Shown here: in pieces, positions 10,174-22,598 of the stretch
How positions within the stretch are numbered: the first letter of the stretch is position 1
Layout: each line of letters begins with the position of its first letter
Assembly (NCBI GenBank): GCA_034509925.1
Contig: CM067534.1
Coordinates: forward strand, 322,501-386,500
Reading direction: 5' to 3'
Source of the DNA: Hirudinaria manillensis
Lineage: Eukaryota > Annelida > Clitellata > Hirudinida > Hirudinidae
DNA: 64,000 bases
Translations under genes and position numbers: made by a program
The notes under the pieces: generated by a model
Databases searched by the model: none
What the model saw: only the letters and a program-made list of their open reading frames with translations
What the model was told of the DNA's origin: nothing

Positions 10174-13100
10174 ATGGATGATCGCAAGGAAGAAAATGGG
10201 GTCGAACCGTGTCTCATCGATTTGGATGAGGTCAAAAGTCAATCTCCTCAGAAGCAGGCGAAAGAGTTGGCCTCGGCCGACCTAGATTCAATCCTCCTTA
10301 TTGGAGGAGAGGACAAATCCGTCACGGAGCCGAACAACGCCAACGGTGTCGAGACTAGGGAGAACGGTGTTCATGTCACCACGGATTCACCGGGGAAACG
10401 CGGAGAGGTGGAGACAGTGAAGGTCGACGAATTCGATCCTTTGGCAGGTAAAATCGAAATCAATCGATGGGTGGAACGTAGGTGGAAAAGTTGAGCTGTT
10501 CAGGCGTTTAAAAGTAATTTTCAATGTTCGCCAGCTGCTATCTGTTCATAAATGTGCTATATAAATTGACCTAACTTTCGAATTGGTCTTTGTTAAACGA
10601 AACGTGAACAATTGCAAATGAAGCATGAAATACAATATATATATCAATATGTTAATTGGCCTCTAAACTAAAAACAACTATTCACTCGCTCTGGCAGTCA
10701 CCATTGGACGACCTTCGAACACCGTAGCAGCGGACGAGGCCGTGGCAAACCATACCGACCCTATGAACACGGTCTTCATGGAACGAGAAGAAACATCTCC
10801 TAGTCGGGACTCGTCAGGACACCAACAGCAAGCAACAAGTGAACAGCCAAAGACGACCGACAGCATCACCACACCTGGAACTTCCGCATCCGGAGTGTCG
10901 ACACCCGAAGTCTTTTCATCTGGATTGCCAACGCCTGTCACTCCGGGCGTGGCGAAAGGTGCATCTGCCAGTCCGGTCAAGGCCAAACCTCCAGTCTCCT
11001 CCCCCACGAAGGTACCCAAGCTCATCTCAACCACTGACGAGAGGGGACAGGTCGCCAGGCCGAAATCGGGAACCAATAGGATTAAAGCGGCCACGCCCAC
11101 TTCCCAGATGCCCACTGGAATTCCCGGTTGTCAGAGGGCCGTCTCTGTGGATAGGACAAAAAGTTCGATGAGCAGCAAGTTTCGGTTTCTATCTTATTCA
11201 AACTATCCACTATTATCATCATCATCACCATCGTCGTCGTCGTCATGGCCACCATCATCATCATTATTATCACAGGTCCTAGGACACCGTCCAATACTCC
11301 CGTCGGTGCATTAGATCTTCTCAAATTGAAGTCGCCAGCCGATGACTGCGGAGGTTGGTCCATCCAGTTCTTCCTTCCTTTCTTCGTTCATTCATTCACT
11401 AACTCACTCACTCATTCATTCATTCATTCATTCACTCCACGAGACCACTTAAATGTCGTGAATAATGAATCACTCCCAAAAACTCTCGTCACGGAATTGG
11501 AAAGTAATTCTTTTCTGGAATCGTTGTGATTATGATAACGATTGTGATAATTTATTTCGACGATGATGATAACTGTTAAGTCTTTTGAAACGAAACGAAC
11601 TTCAAACTTCGAAAGAAACAAACACGCTCCAAACTATCGTTCGACAACATCCGGCCCCGCCTCTTCGCACATCGTCACAACACCTCCACGCCAGCCGAAA
11701 AGTTTCTCAGAGCTTTTAGGCGTAACCTCTCTGAGTGTCGAGGAAGTGTAGTCTCAGAATCCGGGACTATTGGCCGTTGGAAGTTTCTTCGTCCTTTTGG
11801 CCGACCCCTGGGTCTCCTCGGGACTGTGGTTTGCGCAGTTGTAGAAGTTGAAATGTTCCTTGAATTGGGAGTGGGACCCGGCACCATGCCCGGATCATCG
11901 TCTTCCTCTACCCCATGTCTGGGCCTCAATTGTTCGACGTGCCTTTTCAAAGTGGGTCCTTTTGGCACTGCCTGTATTAAGACATGACGAGGACCCAAGA
12001 CTTGAATCACCACTGCCGGGATCCATCTAGGAATGCGATCCTTGCCTGGACCGCTGCGTTGAACGTAGCATGGCTTCCCGACGGTGAATTGGGTGTTACT
12101 CGATCTCTTTGATGTAGGCTTGTTCTGACGGTTTTGTAGTTCCTGGGCAATGTGCGGCACTGAAGGCAAAAGCGCATCTAATTTGCTTCGTAATTGTCTT
12201 CCGTTCAGAAGTTCACTAGGAGAGTAACCAGACTCCAAAGGAGTTCGACGATATTGCATGAGGAATTCCTGTAGCGCCTGGATAGTTGGAAGCCGCGATT
12301 TCTTCAGGGATTGTTTAAAAGTTTGGACTAATCTTTCCGCCTGCCCGTTTGTAGCTGGATGGTATGGGGCTTCTCTCAGGTGTAGAATACCTCTTTCCCT
12401 GAGATACTCTTGAAATTCTGAGGATGTAAATGTGGGCGCATTGTCCGTTACGAGAGTATGGGGATATCCAAAATGAGCAAAATCCTCCTCCAGTAATTCC
12501 ATAGTCGTTCTGGCAGTTATGCTTGAAGTAGAATGGATTGCATGGGTACTTAGAATAACTATCGACTACCACCAGCCAGTTCTTTCCCCATGAAATTAAC
12601 TGCGTGATCTACGTGGATTCTACTCCAAGGTCTTTCTGGTAGCATCCACGGATGATTTGAGAACTTTGGTGGGTTGTTCTGATGTTCCGCGCAAGATGTG
12701 CATTTCCTACACATCTCCTCAATGTCGGCATCAATTCCCGGCCAGTAAACAACGGTTCGTGCCAGTTGCTTCATTCTCCTCATACCGCAATGTCCAAGGT
12801 GCAATAGACCCATAACGTGTAGTCTAAGTTTCTCAGGAACTACGATTCTGTTTCCGAAGATAAGACAATCATTTTGCACTGTCAGAGCATCTTCCAACTT
12901 TTGAAAATGTCGAATTTGTGCATCTACAACTCGAGGCCATCCCTCTTTTAAGAATCGTACGACAGTTGAAATTATCCTGTCTCTGCGCGATTCCTTTGTC
13001 AAGACCTGAGAATCAGTTGGTCGGATCTGTTTACTTATGGCACTGATTGTACAAACTGTAAGGTCGTCGTCTTCATCCTCACCGGCGTCAAAATTGTCAT

Positions 13101-16100
13101 CTTTCCCACTTGGTAACCGACTAAGTGCATCCGCGTTACCATGACTTTCGGATCGTCGGTACTCTATCGAATAATCGTACTGGGTAGTATCAATGCCCAT
13201 CGGGCTAAACGATTTGCTGCTAATAATGGGGTGAGTTTTGAAGGGCTGAAAAGCGACAACAAAGGTTTGTGATCCGTCACTAAGATAAAGTTTCGTCCGT
13301 AAAGGTATTGAGATGGAATTTCTGCAGCTCGTAAATAATCGAAAGTGCTTCCTTATGTATCTGACTATAATTTCTTTGTGATGATGACAGTGTCTTTGAA
13401 ATGTGCAATATTGGTCGTTAACTTCCATCCGGATATCTGTGAAACAAAACTGCACCGATTCCAACATCTGATGCATCACATGCAATTCCCAAAGGAAGAG
13501 ATTTGTCAAAATGTGCAAGCTGCACCTCGTTCGCTAAGATCTCCTTCAACTTTTGAAACGACTTCTCTGCTTCCAAACTCCATCTCCAGAGTGATTCTTT
13601 TCTGGTGAGGCTCGTCAACGGTTCCGCAATCGTTGAAAGGTTTGGAATGAACTTGTGGTAAAACTGAACTGAACCCAAAAACGATCGCAATGTCGGGACA
13701 TTTGTTGGTCTTGGCATGCTAGTCAAGGCGTCAACTCGTTTCCCTTTTTCTATTCCGCTTTTTGAAACACAAGTCCAAGGTATTCAATTGAATCTTTAGC
13801 AAAAATGCATTTCTTTTTGTTACATCTGAGACCTTTGTCTATCAATCGTTGAAGTAATAGTTTCAGGTTTTGAATATGTTCTTTGGAATTCGAACCTCCG
13901 ATAAGAATATCGTCCAAATAGACTGCTACTCCTTGCAGATCGCAAGTTAGTTTGTCCATTATCTCTTGGAAATAACCCGGGGCTGAAATGATACCAAAAG
14001 GTAGTCTCGTTTGAAGAAGCACTCCTCTATTTGTTGTCAGCGCGAGCTTCTTCTGGCTCGCAGGTGCAAGTTTAATTTGGTTGAATGCGTCTGCCAAATC
14101 GATTTTACTGAAGTATCGACTTCCTCCCAGTTTTCTCATCAGATCCTCTGGAAGGGGCATAGGATACCTATGTGGTTCTAATTGTGAATTTACGGTAACA
14201 GAATAATCGCCACAGATTTCTAAAATTGGCTTTCTGCTCTCCAGGTTTCAGACTCTTTCGAATCGGTACAATTGGAGTTCCGTAATCATTGAAATGAGTT
14301 GGGGTCCAAATCCCTTTCTTTATTCCTGCATCAAGAGCCTGGTTTAGATCTTCCTGAATTGCAAATGGCACTGTTCTTGCCTTGACAAAAATTGGCGATG
14401 AGTCTGGTTTGAATTTTACCTCTAACTCGAAATCTTTCAAACAACCAAGTTCTGGCTCGAAGCATTCTTTGAAATCGTGGCAAATTTTATAACACGCTTT
14501 TTCAACGGTTTTCGAATCAAGATCTTCATCAATTTTCAAAAACGTGGTTGTGTAGCAAGCTTGAAACGTTCGATTTTTAATTCGACTATGGCTTTTCCTC
14601 CCAATGATGTTGAGCTTTGGTAACTTGGTGACATTGAATTCTAGAGCTACGTTTTTTTGACGTCCGATGTCGAAACTATGACTTCGCAGACTCCTATGTT
14701 CGGAATGGGATCACCTGTTGCCGAAACATATATCTTGTACTGGAAAAGTTTAGCCTGGGCTTTCCCCACATTTTCCAAGTTTCGATTGCACAAAAATTGT
14801 CCCTGGCTCCACTATCTAATTCAAAACAAATTCTGAATGTGCAATTTGTAGCACCTGAGTCAGAGGTGTGTGGCTCGGAATTGTGTGGATTGAATTTACA
14901 TGCTGTCTCTTTTGAACTTCTTTTTAAAACATGCCTTTTCAATGTGTCCAATGATTCCACAGAAATGACATTTAGCTTTAATATGTCTGCAGTCATTGGC
15001 GTGGTGTCATTTGTTTACACATCTTGGACAAGTTCCTTTCGGGAATGTGAATTTTGAAAATTGCTGTCTCTGTTGTTGAGGTTTTCGTATTGGCTTGGAA
15101 TCTTGCTTTGTCCGGTTTACTTTCTGTCTCTTTTGAAATTTTATTTACCAGTTTCCCGATTGTCCTCTGGTGTGCCGTGTACTGTAGCTTTCGCAACTTT
15201 GGCAGACTCTTCAACTTCCATAGCAATTTCAATTGCTCGATTGAATGTTTAGTTCATCTTCTGGAACTTTGAACAACGCTTTGAGCACAGCCTCGTTGTC
15301 AACTGAACACATGAATCTTGTTCTTAAAGCTTCATCTAGTGTGTCTTCTATACTAGGGAAGTCACATGTGGTGGCGGCATTTCGAATTTTCGCCGCGAGT
15401 TCCTGAATTGTTTCACCTGGTTGTCTTTTTAGCTCAGTCCAAAATTTGAATCTCTCTCGAATCACAAATCTCTTGGGGTTGAAGTTATGCATCATCACCG
15501 CTTGGATTTCAGCAAGTCCAAATTATTTACTTCGCACGGCGTTGGTTTTTGAGAAGCTGTTGTTTGCAAAAGTTTGTAAATAGAAGCGGACTGGTTTGTC
15601 AGAAAACACTTGCGTAATTTTCGATGCTGGAATTGGAATTCGCTTCAATGAATGACTGGAAGCGGTTCATATAATCATTCCACAATTCTTTGCTAGGTTC
15701 GAAAGGAATAAAATTCGGAACGGTGTGGTGTGTAGCGTTTGTAGCTATTGAACGAACCAACAATTCCATTTGCTGTGTAAATGCTTCCAACAACTGTGCA
15801 ACGTCGGCCATTTTGGAAACTAAACAAATTTTGAACTTTCTTTTGTCGACTGCGCCAGTTGTTAGGTCTTTAGAAACGAAACGAACTTCAAACTTCGAAA
15901 GAAACAAACACGCTCCAAACTATCGTTCGACAACATCCGGCCCCGCCTCTTCGCACATCGTCACAACAATAACGACGACGATGACGACATTGTCGTCCGA
16001 ACAAGCAGGACGAACCCATCAACAGCAAAGAGTTCAAATTAAAAATGAATTTGAGGATTTAAAAAGATTTTTAATTGAAAGTTCTTTTAACTCGATGAGT

Positions 16101-18492
16101 TCACGTTTCATTCAAATTCCTTCCTTCTTGCTGATTGTCCTGATATCCACACTGAATGAATGAATGAATGAACGAATGAATGAATAATAAACCTCTTCAT
16201 TTGTTTGTTACAAGTGATAACGTGTAAAAGTTAATTCAGGCTCACAAAGCCATCATCATCGTCGTCGTCGTCTTCTTCTTCTTCTTCATGATTTTGGTTG
16301 GAACAGAGTTTCGCAATCGAATGCAAAAAGACGAAAATAAAATACACCGATCGCCATGACGACGGCATCGTGCGGTCGTCATGGAAACGTTTTTAATCTC
16401 GAATTTAATATTTATTCGTTGGCTTCCGTCGATAGAAGTTTGACCGCTTCTGATCGGATTCATTTCCTACCAGGCCAGATAAAAAAAGATTGATTTTTGG
16501 ACGAATAATTAGACATCTGTTTGTTAACTTGTTTTTTATTTGAGTAAACATTTGCGATAAAAATACTTTAAAAGGAAGTATATATTTTTCAAAACCTCCA
16601 AATTTTGAAGTGAGTTTCAATTTTACAAGTGATTTCCAAAATCTCTTCTGAATGTAATAATAACAAAAATATTATTTATATTTATTTACAATTATTCTCG
16701 TTTTGTGATGGATTGGTTTTCATTCATCATCTAGCCTTTAGTTGACAGCGCGTTAAAAGATATTCCGGTATCATAATCATCATCGCTGTTGTAGCAGTTA
16801 TTGATGACATTACTTAATAATGATTAAGTTTGTTATTAACTTTGAATATTCATCTAGGAAGCACAGCTTCGACACCAAGGTCATCCGCTTCACAGAAGGG
16901 TTCAGTTCAGTCCCAAGTGAAGTCTAAAGTAGGATCTCTTGAAAACGCAAAATACGTTCCAGGAGGGGGAAACGTTAGAAATTAAAAATGAATTATTTAT
17001 TCAATTACGGCTGACGAGAAAATTTATTAACTTGTGATTAAGAAGAAGATAGTGTGCGATAGCGTACCATAGGCTCTACTTGATAATTGGGGGAAGAATC
17101 TTGTTGATTTGTTCAGTTAAAAGAGTCGACATTAATTGTTGCACACCATTTGTCTTCAGGTCACCATCATGTCGCAAAAACTCGACTTCTCTCAAGTGAC
17201 AAGCAGATGCGGCTCGAAAGATAATATGAAACACACTCCGAAGGGTGGAGATAAAAAGGTTTTTTGTTGTATATTTTACAAGAGAATCAGCTTCATCAGT
17301 TAGTGCAAATGTTCATATTAAAGTTATTTTAAATTTGATTTTAGATTATTACAAATATAAATTTATTAATTTTAGGTCGAAAGCAGGAAGTTAGAATGGA
17401 AGGCTGAGTCAAAAATAGGATCGTTGGAAAACGCCAAACATAAACCAGGAGGAGGAGTCAAAAAAGCAAGATTATTGCTTTATAATTAATAATTTTATTG
17501 AAAAGGCGTTGCTTAAATATCATAATTTGTCTTGAAAAATTAAGATTGAATCTGCGAAATTGGAATGGAGAGTTTCCTCTAAAATTGGTTCGTTGGAAAA
17601 CGCCCAGCATGTTCCAGGAGGAGGAACTAAGAAAGTTGGTCCAAAATATTTCTAAATGCATTAAAAGTGTAGTTTTGAAATTTTGTCAGTGCACAGTGAT
17701 TGCGAATGCAAATTCTTTATTTTTCTGCTCGCTTCAACTAAAAGTGATGACGCATCAGTTAAACAGCGTTTGTGTGGGTGGGGTGTAATCTTGTTTTAGT
17801 AAAGTCGAGAGCGTAAAAAACTTGCATCTCGGAACTCTGTTCTTAAAACAGATTGTTAGTCAATCATTAAAATGGGATGCTGCTCCAAAAATCGGCTCTC
17901 TCGACAACGCCGGCCATGTTCCGGGAGGCGGTGCAAAAAAGGTAACAGCTTGGGTGTCATCGAGACAGGTTTAAGATTTTCCTTAATGAGGAAATCTTTT
18001 AGTCTTTTTGTGAATGTTGCTTGCCCCTTTTACTTTCCTCCTGCGTATCTTTTAGTTAGCATGTTTAATTGATATCTGGAAATGCCTTAGTTTTAATTTA
18101 AAGTATATAAACCTTATGTCGAAAGATTGATAGCTTGAAGTTGGACTTCAAAGAGAAGGCGCAGGCAAAGGTCGGATCAAAAGACAATATCGGACATAAA
18201 CCAGGAGGAGGAACCAAGAAGGTTCTGTCACTTTTTTCAACTTGTATAATTTAAATGCAGGCTAATGATACATTATATAGGATTTGAAGTGAGTTTAGTT
18301 TTTCCTTTATGCACCTTGAGAGATGATTTATTAAAAGATTGTTTTTCTAAGTGCCCAAATTACATGTGCCTACTTCAGATTGATTCACAAAAGTTGCACT
18401 TCAAAGAAACAGCCCAGCCAAGGATAGATGCAACTCTCAAGACACCTGGGAAAGTTGAGGAGCAGGAAGTAAACAAAGAGCCTGCTGAATAA
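10174..18492 (+). CDS. Tau/MAP2/MAP4-family microtubule-associated protein with six repeats
   Basis: Ten coding exons: 10174-10447, 10698-about 11162, 11276-11353, 16858-16973, 17160-17258, 17376-17465, 17545-17634, 17852-17941, 18126-18221, 18379-18492; about 503 aa. The N-terminal half is acidic then Pro/Ser/Thr-rich (projection domain). The C-terminal half holds six tubulin-binding repeats with the family core KxGS-x-(D/E)N-x-x-H-x-[69 protein letters not shown] and [14 protein letters not shown] degenerate seventh segment and a Glu-rich end follow. Family members bind and stabilise microtubules. The repeat exons are 90-99 nt with phase-0 introns, one repeat each, a pattern of exon duplication. 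Repeat 2 has PKGG instead of PGGG. The intron after 17465 uses a GC donor. The exon 2 end is uncertain (11126 or 11162 keep frame). The 5.5-kb intron 3 carries a Ty3/gypsy element in antisense. Confidence 0.9.
10448..10697 (+). other. Intron 1 of the MAP gene
   Basis: GTAAAA donor and CTGGCAG acceptor. Contains a short ATAT tract; nothing else seen. Confidence 0.7.
11574..11682 (-). repeat. 3' LTR of the gypsy element
   Basis: 109 bp, identical to the 5' LTR except for two substitutions near its outer edge. The short purine tract GTGGAGG precedes it in element sense. Confidence 0.92.
11675..13518 (-). pseudogene. gypsy RNase H C-terminal part and integrase
   Basis: Two overlapping broken frames, 13518-12559 and 12502-11675 (minus). 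The first carries the HHCC integrase zinc finger ([11 protein letters not shown] then CRKCTSC). The second carries core-domain hallmarks ([11 protein letters not shown], then [11 protein letters not shown]) and runs into the LTR. The frame shift between them falls near 12.5 kb, in the middle of the catalytic core, so the integrase is not continuous. Confidence 0.85.
13418..14539 (-). pseudogene. gypsy reverse transcriptase and RNase H, frame-broken
   Basis: Pieces at 14539-14168, 14160-13750 and 13726-13418. The middle piece has the RT palm motif VYLDDI, a YxDD-type box read as YLDD, and LPFGIISAP. The first piece is the RT N-terminal fingers; the last enters the RNase H region. Frame changes at about 14.16 and 13.74 kb disrupt the polyprotein. 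Confidence 0.85.
14694..15907 (-). pseudogene. gypsy gag, zinc knuckle and protease region, frame-broken
   Basis: Fragments at 15907-15599, 15498-15229, 15232-14993 and 14996-14694. Comparison with the second copy (28682 onward), where gag is open, shows a one-base insertion near 15637 and further shifts. The zinc-knuckle segment (CHFCGIIGH type) lies at about 14990-14930, and a protease-like DSGA motif at about 14810. Confidence 0.8.
15860..15968 (-). repeat. 5' LTR of the gypsy element
   Basis: 109 bp, followed in element sense (at about 15857-15845) by the TGGCGCAGTCGAC primer-binding site. The target-site repeat ATAAC abuts it at 15969-15973. Confidence 0.92.
15974..16857 (+). other. Remainder of MAP intron 3
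   Basis: Non-coding. Contains a (GAAT)n tract at about 16155-16185 and a TCG/TTC run at about 16255-16290. The acceptor CATCTAG ends it. Confidence 0.6.
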
Positions 18493-20184
18493 AAGAAAAC
18501 TTCCACTCAAATCAAGACTGATTTTACTTTTTTAAGACTGTTTATTTTTTTAAGGAATGATTCTAATTTGATCATTTGTTTCAAGCAATTTCAACTTTAA
18601 TTTCTACAGAGGTATGTTTAGAATTTCTAAATCCCTTTTGATAGCCTGTCACATTTATAATTGTTAATCTCTAGAATTGATATCTGCTGCGTGGAATCAG
18701 AATGTTTTCTCGTACACGTGCATATTTCACATAGTCTTTAAAAATATGCTCATAACATTGGTGCGTTGCAGCTAAGGCCATTTGTTGTGCAACTTCAATT
18801 TTGTGCTAATCTTTTTTATGCAAAGTTGATTACTGAGCATTGAACGGTTCTATTCTTTGCAAACATGTCGGCCTGTGGAGGCATGAAGTTTGTTCGACGG
18901 GCCCGAGTTCGACACCTTCCTCTGGCCATTTTTAAACGGGCATTTCTTTTCGGTGCATGCTTCGACGCTTTGTTGGCCATTCTGTCCATCTTTTAAACTG
19001 AGTTTAAAGATCCTTTGGCAGCTGCCTCTGCACTATTTTCTTACAGACTTCCACCAAACTGTCAATATTTTCAGAGCAGGAAGCCCCTGCCTTTTGCAAA
19101 GATAACCGTACGAAACCTTCTGCACGTGACTTCACGATCGGTCCCTCGCAACACATTTTCTCGTGCAAACCTTAGTCGGTGTCTTTAATTCTGATCGCTG
19201 CCAACGAAAATATTTCGTGTTATTTCTCAATAAATGCTGCAGTCCGTGTGAATCGAACACTCTTACGAACGTCACATTTATTAAAATGGCATTAACGTGT
19301 AGCTAACTAATTTACGTTAATAATAAACAAAATGCATTTCCGGATCGACTCCGTTTCGTGGAGCGTCGCCCGGAATCCGATCGAACGGTGCGATCGATTC
19401 GAGGTCGTTCGAGCGTCGAAAGTCTGGCGACGTTCGAGTGCGGCACGAAATGTCGTGCAGTGAACGTGCGGAGGTCGAAGGTCACAGGGGTTCGTCGGGT
19501 GACGAAGATTGGTTAATAAGTTGAGTAATAAAGAGACGGGTTCTGTGCAAAAGACTGCTTTAGAACGAGACGAAGCTATGGACAGACGGAAGGACTTTGC
19601 GTCCTCAAAAAAAATTTTGAATGTCGACTTAAGGTAAATGTTGATGTCGATTTGATTGTAGACAAACAAGGATTCACATGGGGGAGAGAATGATTACGTT
19701 GAGGCTGACATGGGAATATTGTGAAAAAGATAGCACAAATTAACTAACAACAACAATAATAATAATATTTATAATAACTAAACTATGTCTATCTAGTTTA
19801 ACATATTAATTATGTTATATTATCATAAATGTAAAGATAATAATTTAACCAATAATAATAATAATGATAATAATAACAGAAATACAGAAACATCATCATC
19901 ATAATCAATTATCGACCATCAAGTCTCCCAGTCGTTGGATGTTCTAAATTGACATTTAAAAGTCATTCTTCTGCAAATAATGTGCCAGAAAGTAAAAAAA
20001 AAAACAAAGAGGGAAATTATAAATTGTAGACGTGGATTTAAATTGGCTGCTCTAAAAATATCCACGCAAACTTCACCAATAGAAGACAAAGCATTGCGTT
20101 CTAGAGAAAAAAAATAATAAAGGATAGAAATCGTCCCTCAATGATTGGCCAGGTGAAAGGAGAACGACAGGACGCGACGACTTC
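18493..20184. other. Intergenic or 3' UTR, with one small open frame
   Basis: No conserved gene seen. AATAAA overlaps the MAP stop codon, and another lies at 19229-19234. A CpG-richer block at about 19330-19500 stands out from the AT-rich surroundings but no exon could be defined in it. Confidence 0.5.
18865..18996 (+). CDS. Candidate 43-aa basic/hydrophobic microprotein
   Basis: ATG in a good context (A at -3, AAACATGTCG), 43 codons, stop TAA, with AATAAA 233 bp downstream at 19229. The predicted peptide starts MSACGGMKFVRRARVR and ends in a hydrophobic stretch (FGACFDALLAILSIF), the shape of a small tail-anchored or mitochondrial membrane peptide. It could equally be chance sequence in the 3' UTR of the MAP gene. 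No homologue recalled. Confidence 0.25.
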   Translation: MSACGGMKFVRRARVRHLPLAIFKRAFLFGACFDALLAILSIF

Positions 20185-22118
20185 TCATTGGACGCTTTGC
20201 ACGGCATCGGGACTCTGCACCCCTTCCTGACTTTGAACCGTGTCCTGAGTTTGTTGCGCTTGCTCCGAGGATACGTTCTTCGTGAACGAACTGATGAAAG
20301 ACTGAACGGTGCCTCCGGAAGCGAAGTAGGACCAAATCATGACGACAAAAAGCATGGCGTACGTGACGACGATGCTGACCCAAATGAGATTCATCAGGGC
20401 GAGCAGGGACTGTTTCGATACGAATTATAATATCAATTATATTCAGTTATGTTAATTATTGAATAAATTATGCATTAATTAGATAATTAATGAATATTCG
20501 AAGGTAGCACTTTAAGACCTTTGCAACATATTTCATAAATTTATTAACAAACAAATACAACCGATACTCACAAAACACGAAACGATCATGTGACATGTGA
20601 CGACAAGAACGGGCTGGTAGTAATTTTCAGTTTTCATGCCATCAAAGAACAACAGACCCCAGAAAATGTGATTGAGAGTTAAACCGAGAGCCATGAAAGC
20701 TGTCAAACAATTGTTATTATTATTATTATATATATTATTGCAAAATTATAATTATTATTGTTGTTGGTAACGTTGAATTTGTGAGCTTTTTTTCACAATT
20801 CTCTGGTTCCAACTCTTTGATTTGTAATTGAGAAACAAAAAAACATCTCACAAACATGTTGTCCAAAGTTAACAACAAAACAGTTTGTTTCAAAATCTAC
20901 ACCATCATTATCAACACAAAACAAAAGAGATGACAATAACAATCATCATCACCACCACCATCACCACTATCATCATCATCATCATCACCTGAGTTAATGA
21001 AGAAATCCTGGTCATCGCCTCGCAGACCTATGGTACCAGGTCCGTTCATGGCAGCCAAGAGGTTGACCAGCGAAAAGACGCCGCTGATGGTGCCAAAGCC
21101 AAGTCCTGCCACTTTGAATTGATTTTAAATTGATTTTATTTCCTGAAACCAATACACTTTCAAAGGTGGAGATGAAACGAATGCTTGCCTTGCTCGTGCC
21201 AATAACTGATTATAACGAAATATTAAAACGTTACATGTGAATAACACTGCAAGTCTGATTTATATAAGTCTTCTTTTAATATATTTAAATAACAATCACA
21301 TAATGCTAGTTAAGTAATTGTTGATTAAAGTTTAAAATATGTTATTTTAATAACTTTATCAACTGACGATTTATTTAACTTTTGTTTCAAATAAAATTCA
21401 ATTTCAACATCGAAGTTAGCCAACCATAAGAGAGGCGGTTGCTGTGGGTAAACAAAGATTTGTCGTTGACACCCATCTGCCACACTTTTTCAAGACCTCT
21501 CTCAGCCTTTCTGGATTAAGAATATCTTTTAATTGGAGACTATTCAGAGATTATGTTTGAATTAAAATCTTTAATAGAAAATTAAAATCCGTTTTTCACA
21601 AACATTTGTTAGCCATTTAATGATGCCCTTTATTTTCCTTATCAAGTATATAAAGGAGTTGACCTGATAAGGATGTAGAAAAGCAGACGGAATGTCTCCT
21701 GGAACAAAACAGAGAAGACTAGACCGAAGGCATGCACATGTCTCAGGGGTATCACTATTATCCAAAGGGTTGCTGATAGCAATAGAGAGATCATCCAAAA
21801 AAATGCACTGCAGTGAATAAAATGGTTTACAAAAGCTAATTCTACCTCGTTTAAAAAAAAAACTACACAAATCTGGGAAAAGCGAACGTCTACTTAAAAA
21901 AATTATATTGTTAATTGTTTTTGTTAACAAAGAAAATCATTATGAAGGTGAAACCAATGAAAATTTGACCTCAAAAAACATTCTACACATTTAGTTTGGA
22001 CTCACCTAGCAAAGCAGACGATGATGAGTAAAGGATCTTTAGAAATAGTAACAATGTACATAATTAATGGAGGGCCAAATGCTATCATGGAACACCCGAA
22101 AACCTCGGCTATGGTCAT
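20185..22118 (-). CDS. APH1: Gamma-secretase subunit APH-1
   Basis: Six exons on the minus strand: 22118-22006, 21807-21664, 21510-21425, 21111-20989, 20699-20572, 20409-20185, all junctions in phase, 272 aa, close to known APH-1 proteins. It is a seven-pass membrane scaffold of the gamma-secretase complex that cleaves Notch and APP-type substrates. Diagnostic segments are FGCSMIAFGPP at the N terminus, ISLLLSATLW in TM2, FGLVFSVLFQE in TM3, VAGLGFGTISGVFS with GPGTIG after it, and FWGLLFFDG in TM5. The two intramembrane histidines important for complex assembly are present (LNHIFWG and TCHMIVS). The cytosolic tail is Gln/Ser-rich and extends about 35 residues past the last membrane span, not a conserved region. 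Divergent from GINS3 with 480 bp between start codons. Confidence 0.95.
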
Positions 22119-22598
22119 TTTCAATAAGTGATAAGGGCTAATGAGCGTTATGTGGCAGTTATTTCTATTTTACAATACGGCAATGTAAATCAGAAAGAAT
22201 TACAACACTGTTTGGAACAATTCGTTATCCAAAAAATACTTTATTCCAATTAGAATGGCAAAGTCTGAGGGAGCGACACAAATCCGTGAATATTGATAAA
22301 CAATAACTACGAGTCTCTATTGATGACTAATGCTATTTTTAACATTTATTTATAAGAAGAATGATAATAATAAAAAGAGATAGTGATTTGTTTAAGCTTA
22401 GAAATATTAGGGATATATTAGAAACATTTAATATATTTTTAGCAAATTAAATTATTATTAAGTATATTAAATTAAAAATTTAATTTATTTAATTTAAATA
22501 ATGTTGCATAATGTATCAAATTACTTAAACTATTAACAACTTTTACCACGAAATCAAAACATAAGCACTGGCGCTATTACAAATTTATCGGCTTGGAG
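22119..22598. promoter_or_regulatory. Shared upstream region of APH1 and GINS3
   Basis: 480 bp between two divergent start codons, very AT-rich, without an obvious TATA or CpG island. Likely holds both core promoters. Confidence 0.5.

Larger units (their letters stand above)
11574..15968 (-). mobile_element. Ty3/gypsy LTR retrotransposon, full structure, coding region degraded
   Basis: A 4395-bp element in minus orientation. Two 109-bp LTRs (11574-11682 and 15860-15968) differ at two positions, begin TGTTGTG and end TAACA in element sense, and are flanked by a 5-bp direct repeat ATAAC (11569-11573 and 15969-15973). Just inside the 5' LTR is TGGCGCAGTCGAC, a primer-binding site starting with the usual TGG. 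Order in element sense is gag, zinc knuckles, protease, reverse transcriptase, RNase H, integrase, as in Ty3/gypsy; the very short LTRs suggest the Mag-like branch. It lies antisense to the host gene in an intron. Reading frames are broken in several places, so it is unlikely to be autonomous, but LTR similarity shows a recent insertion. Confidence 0.93.
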
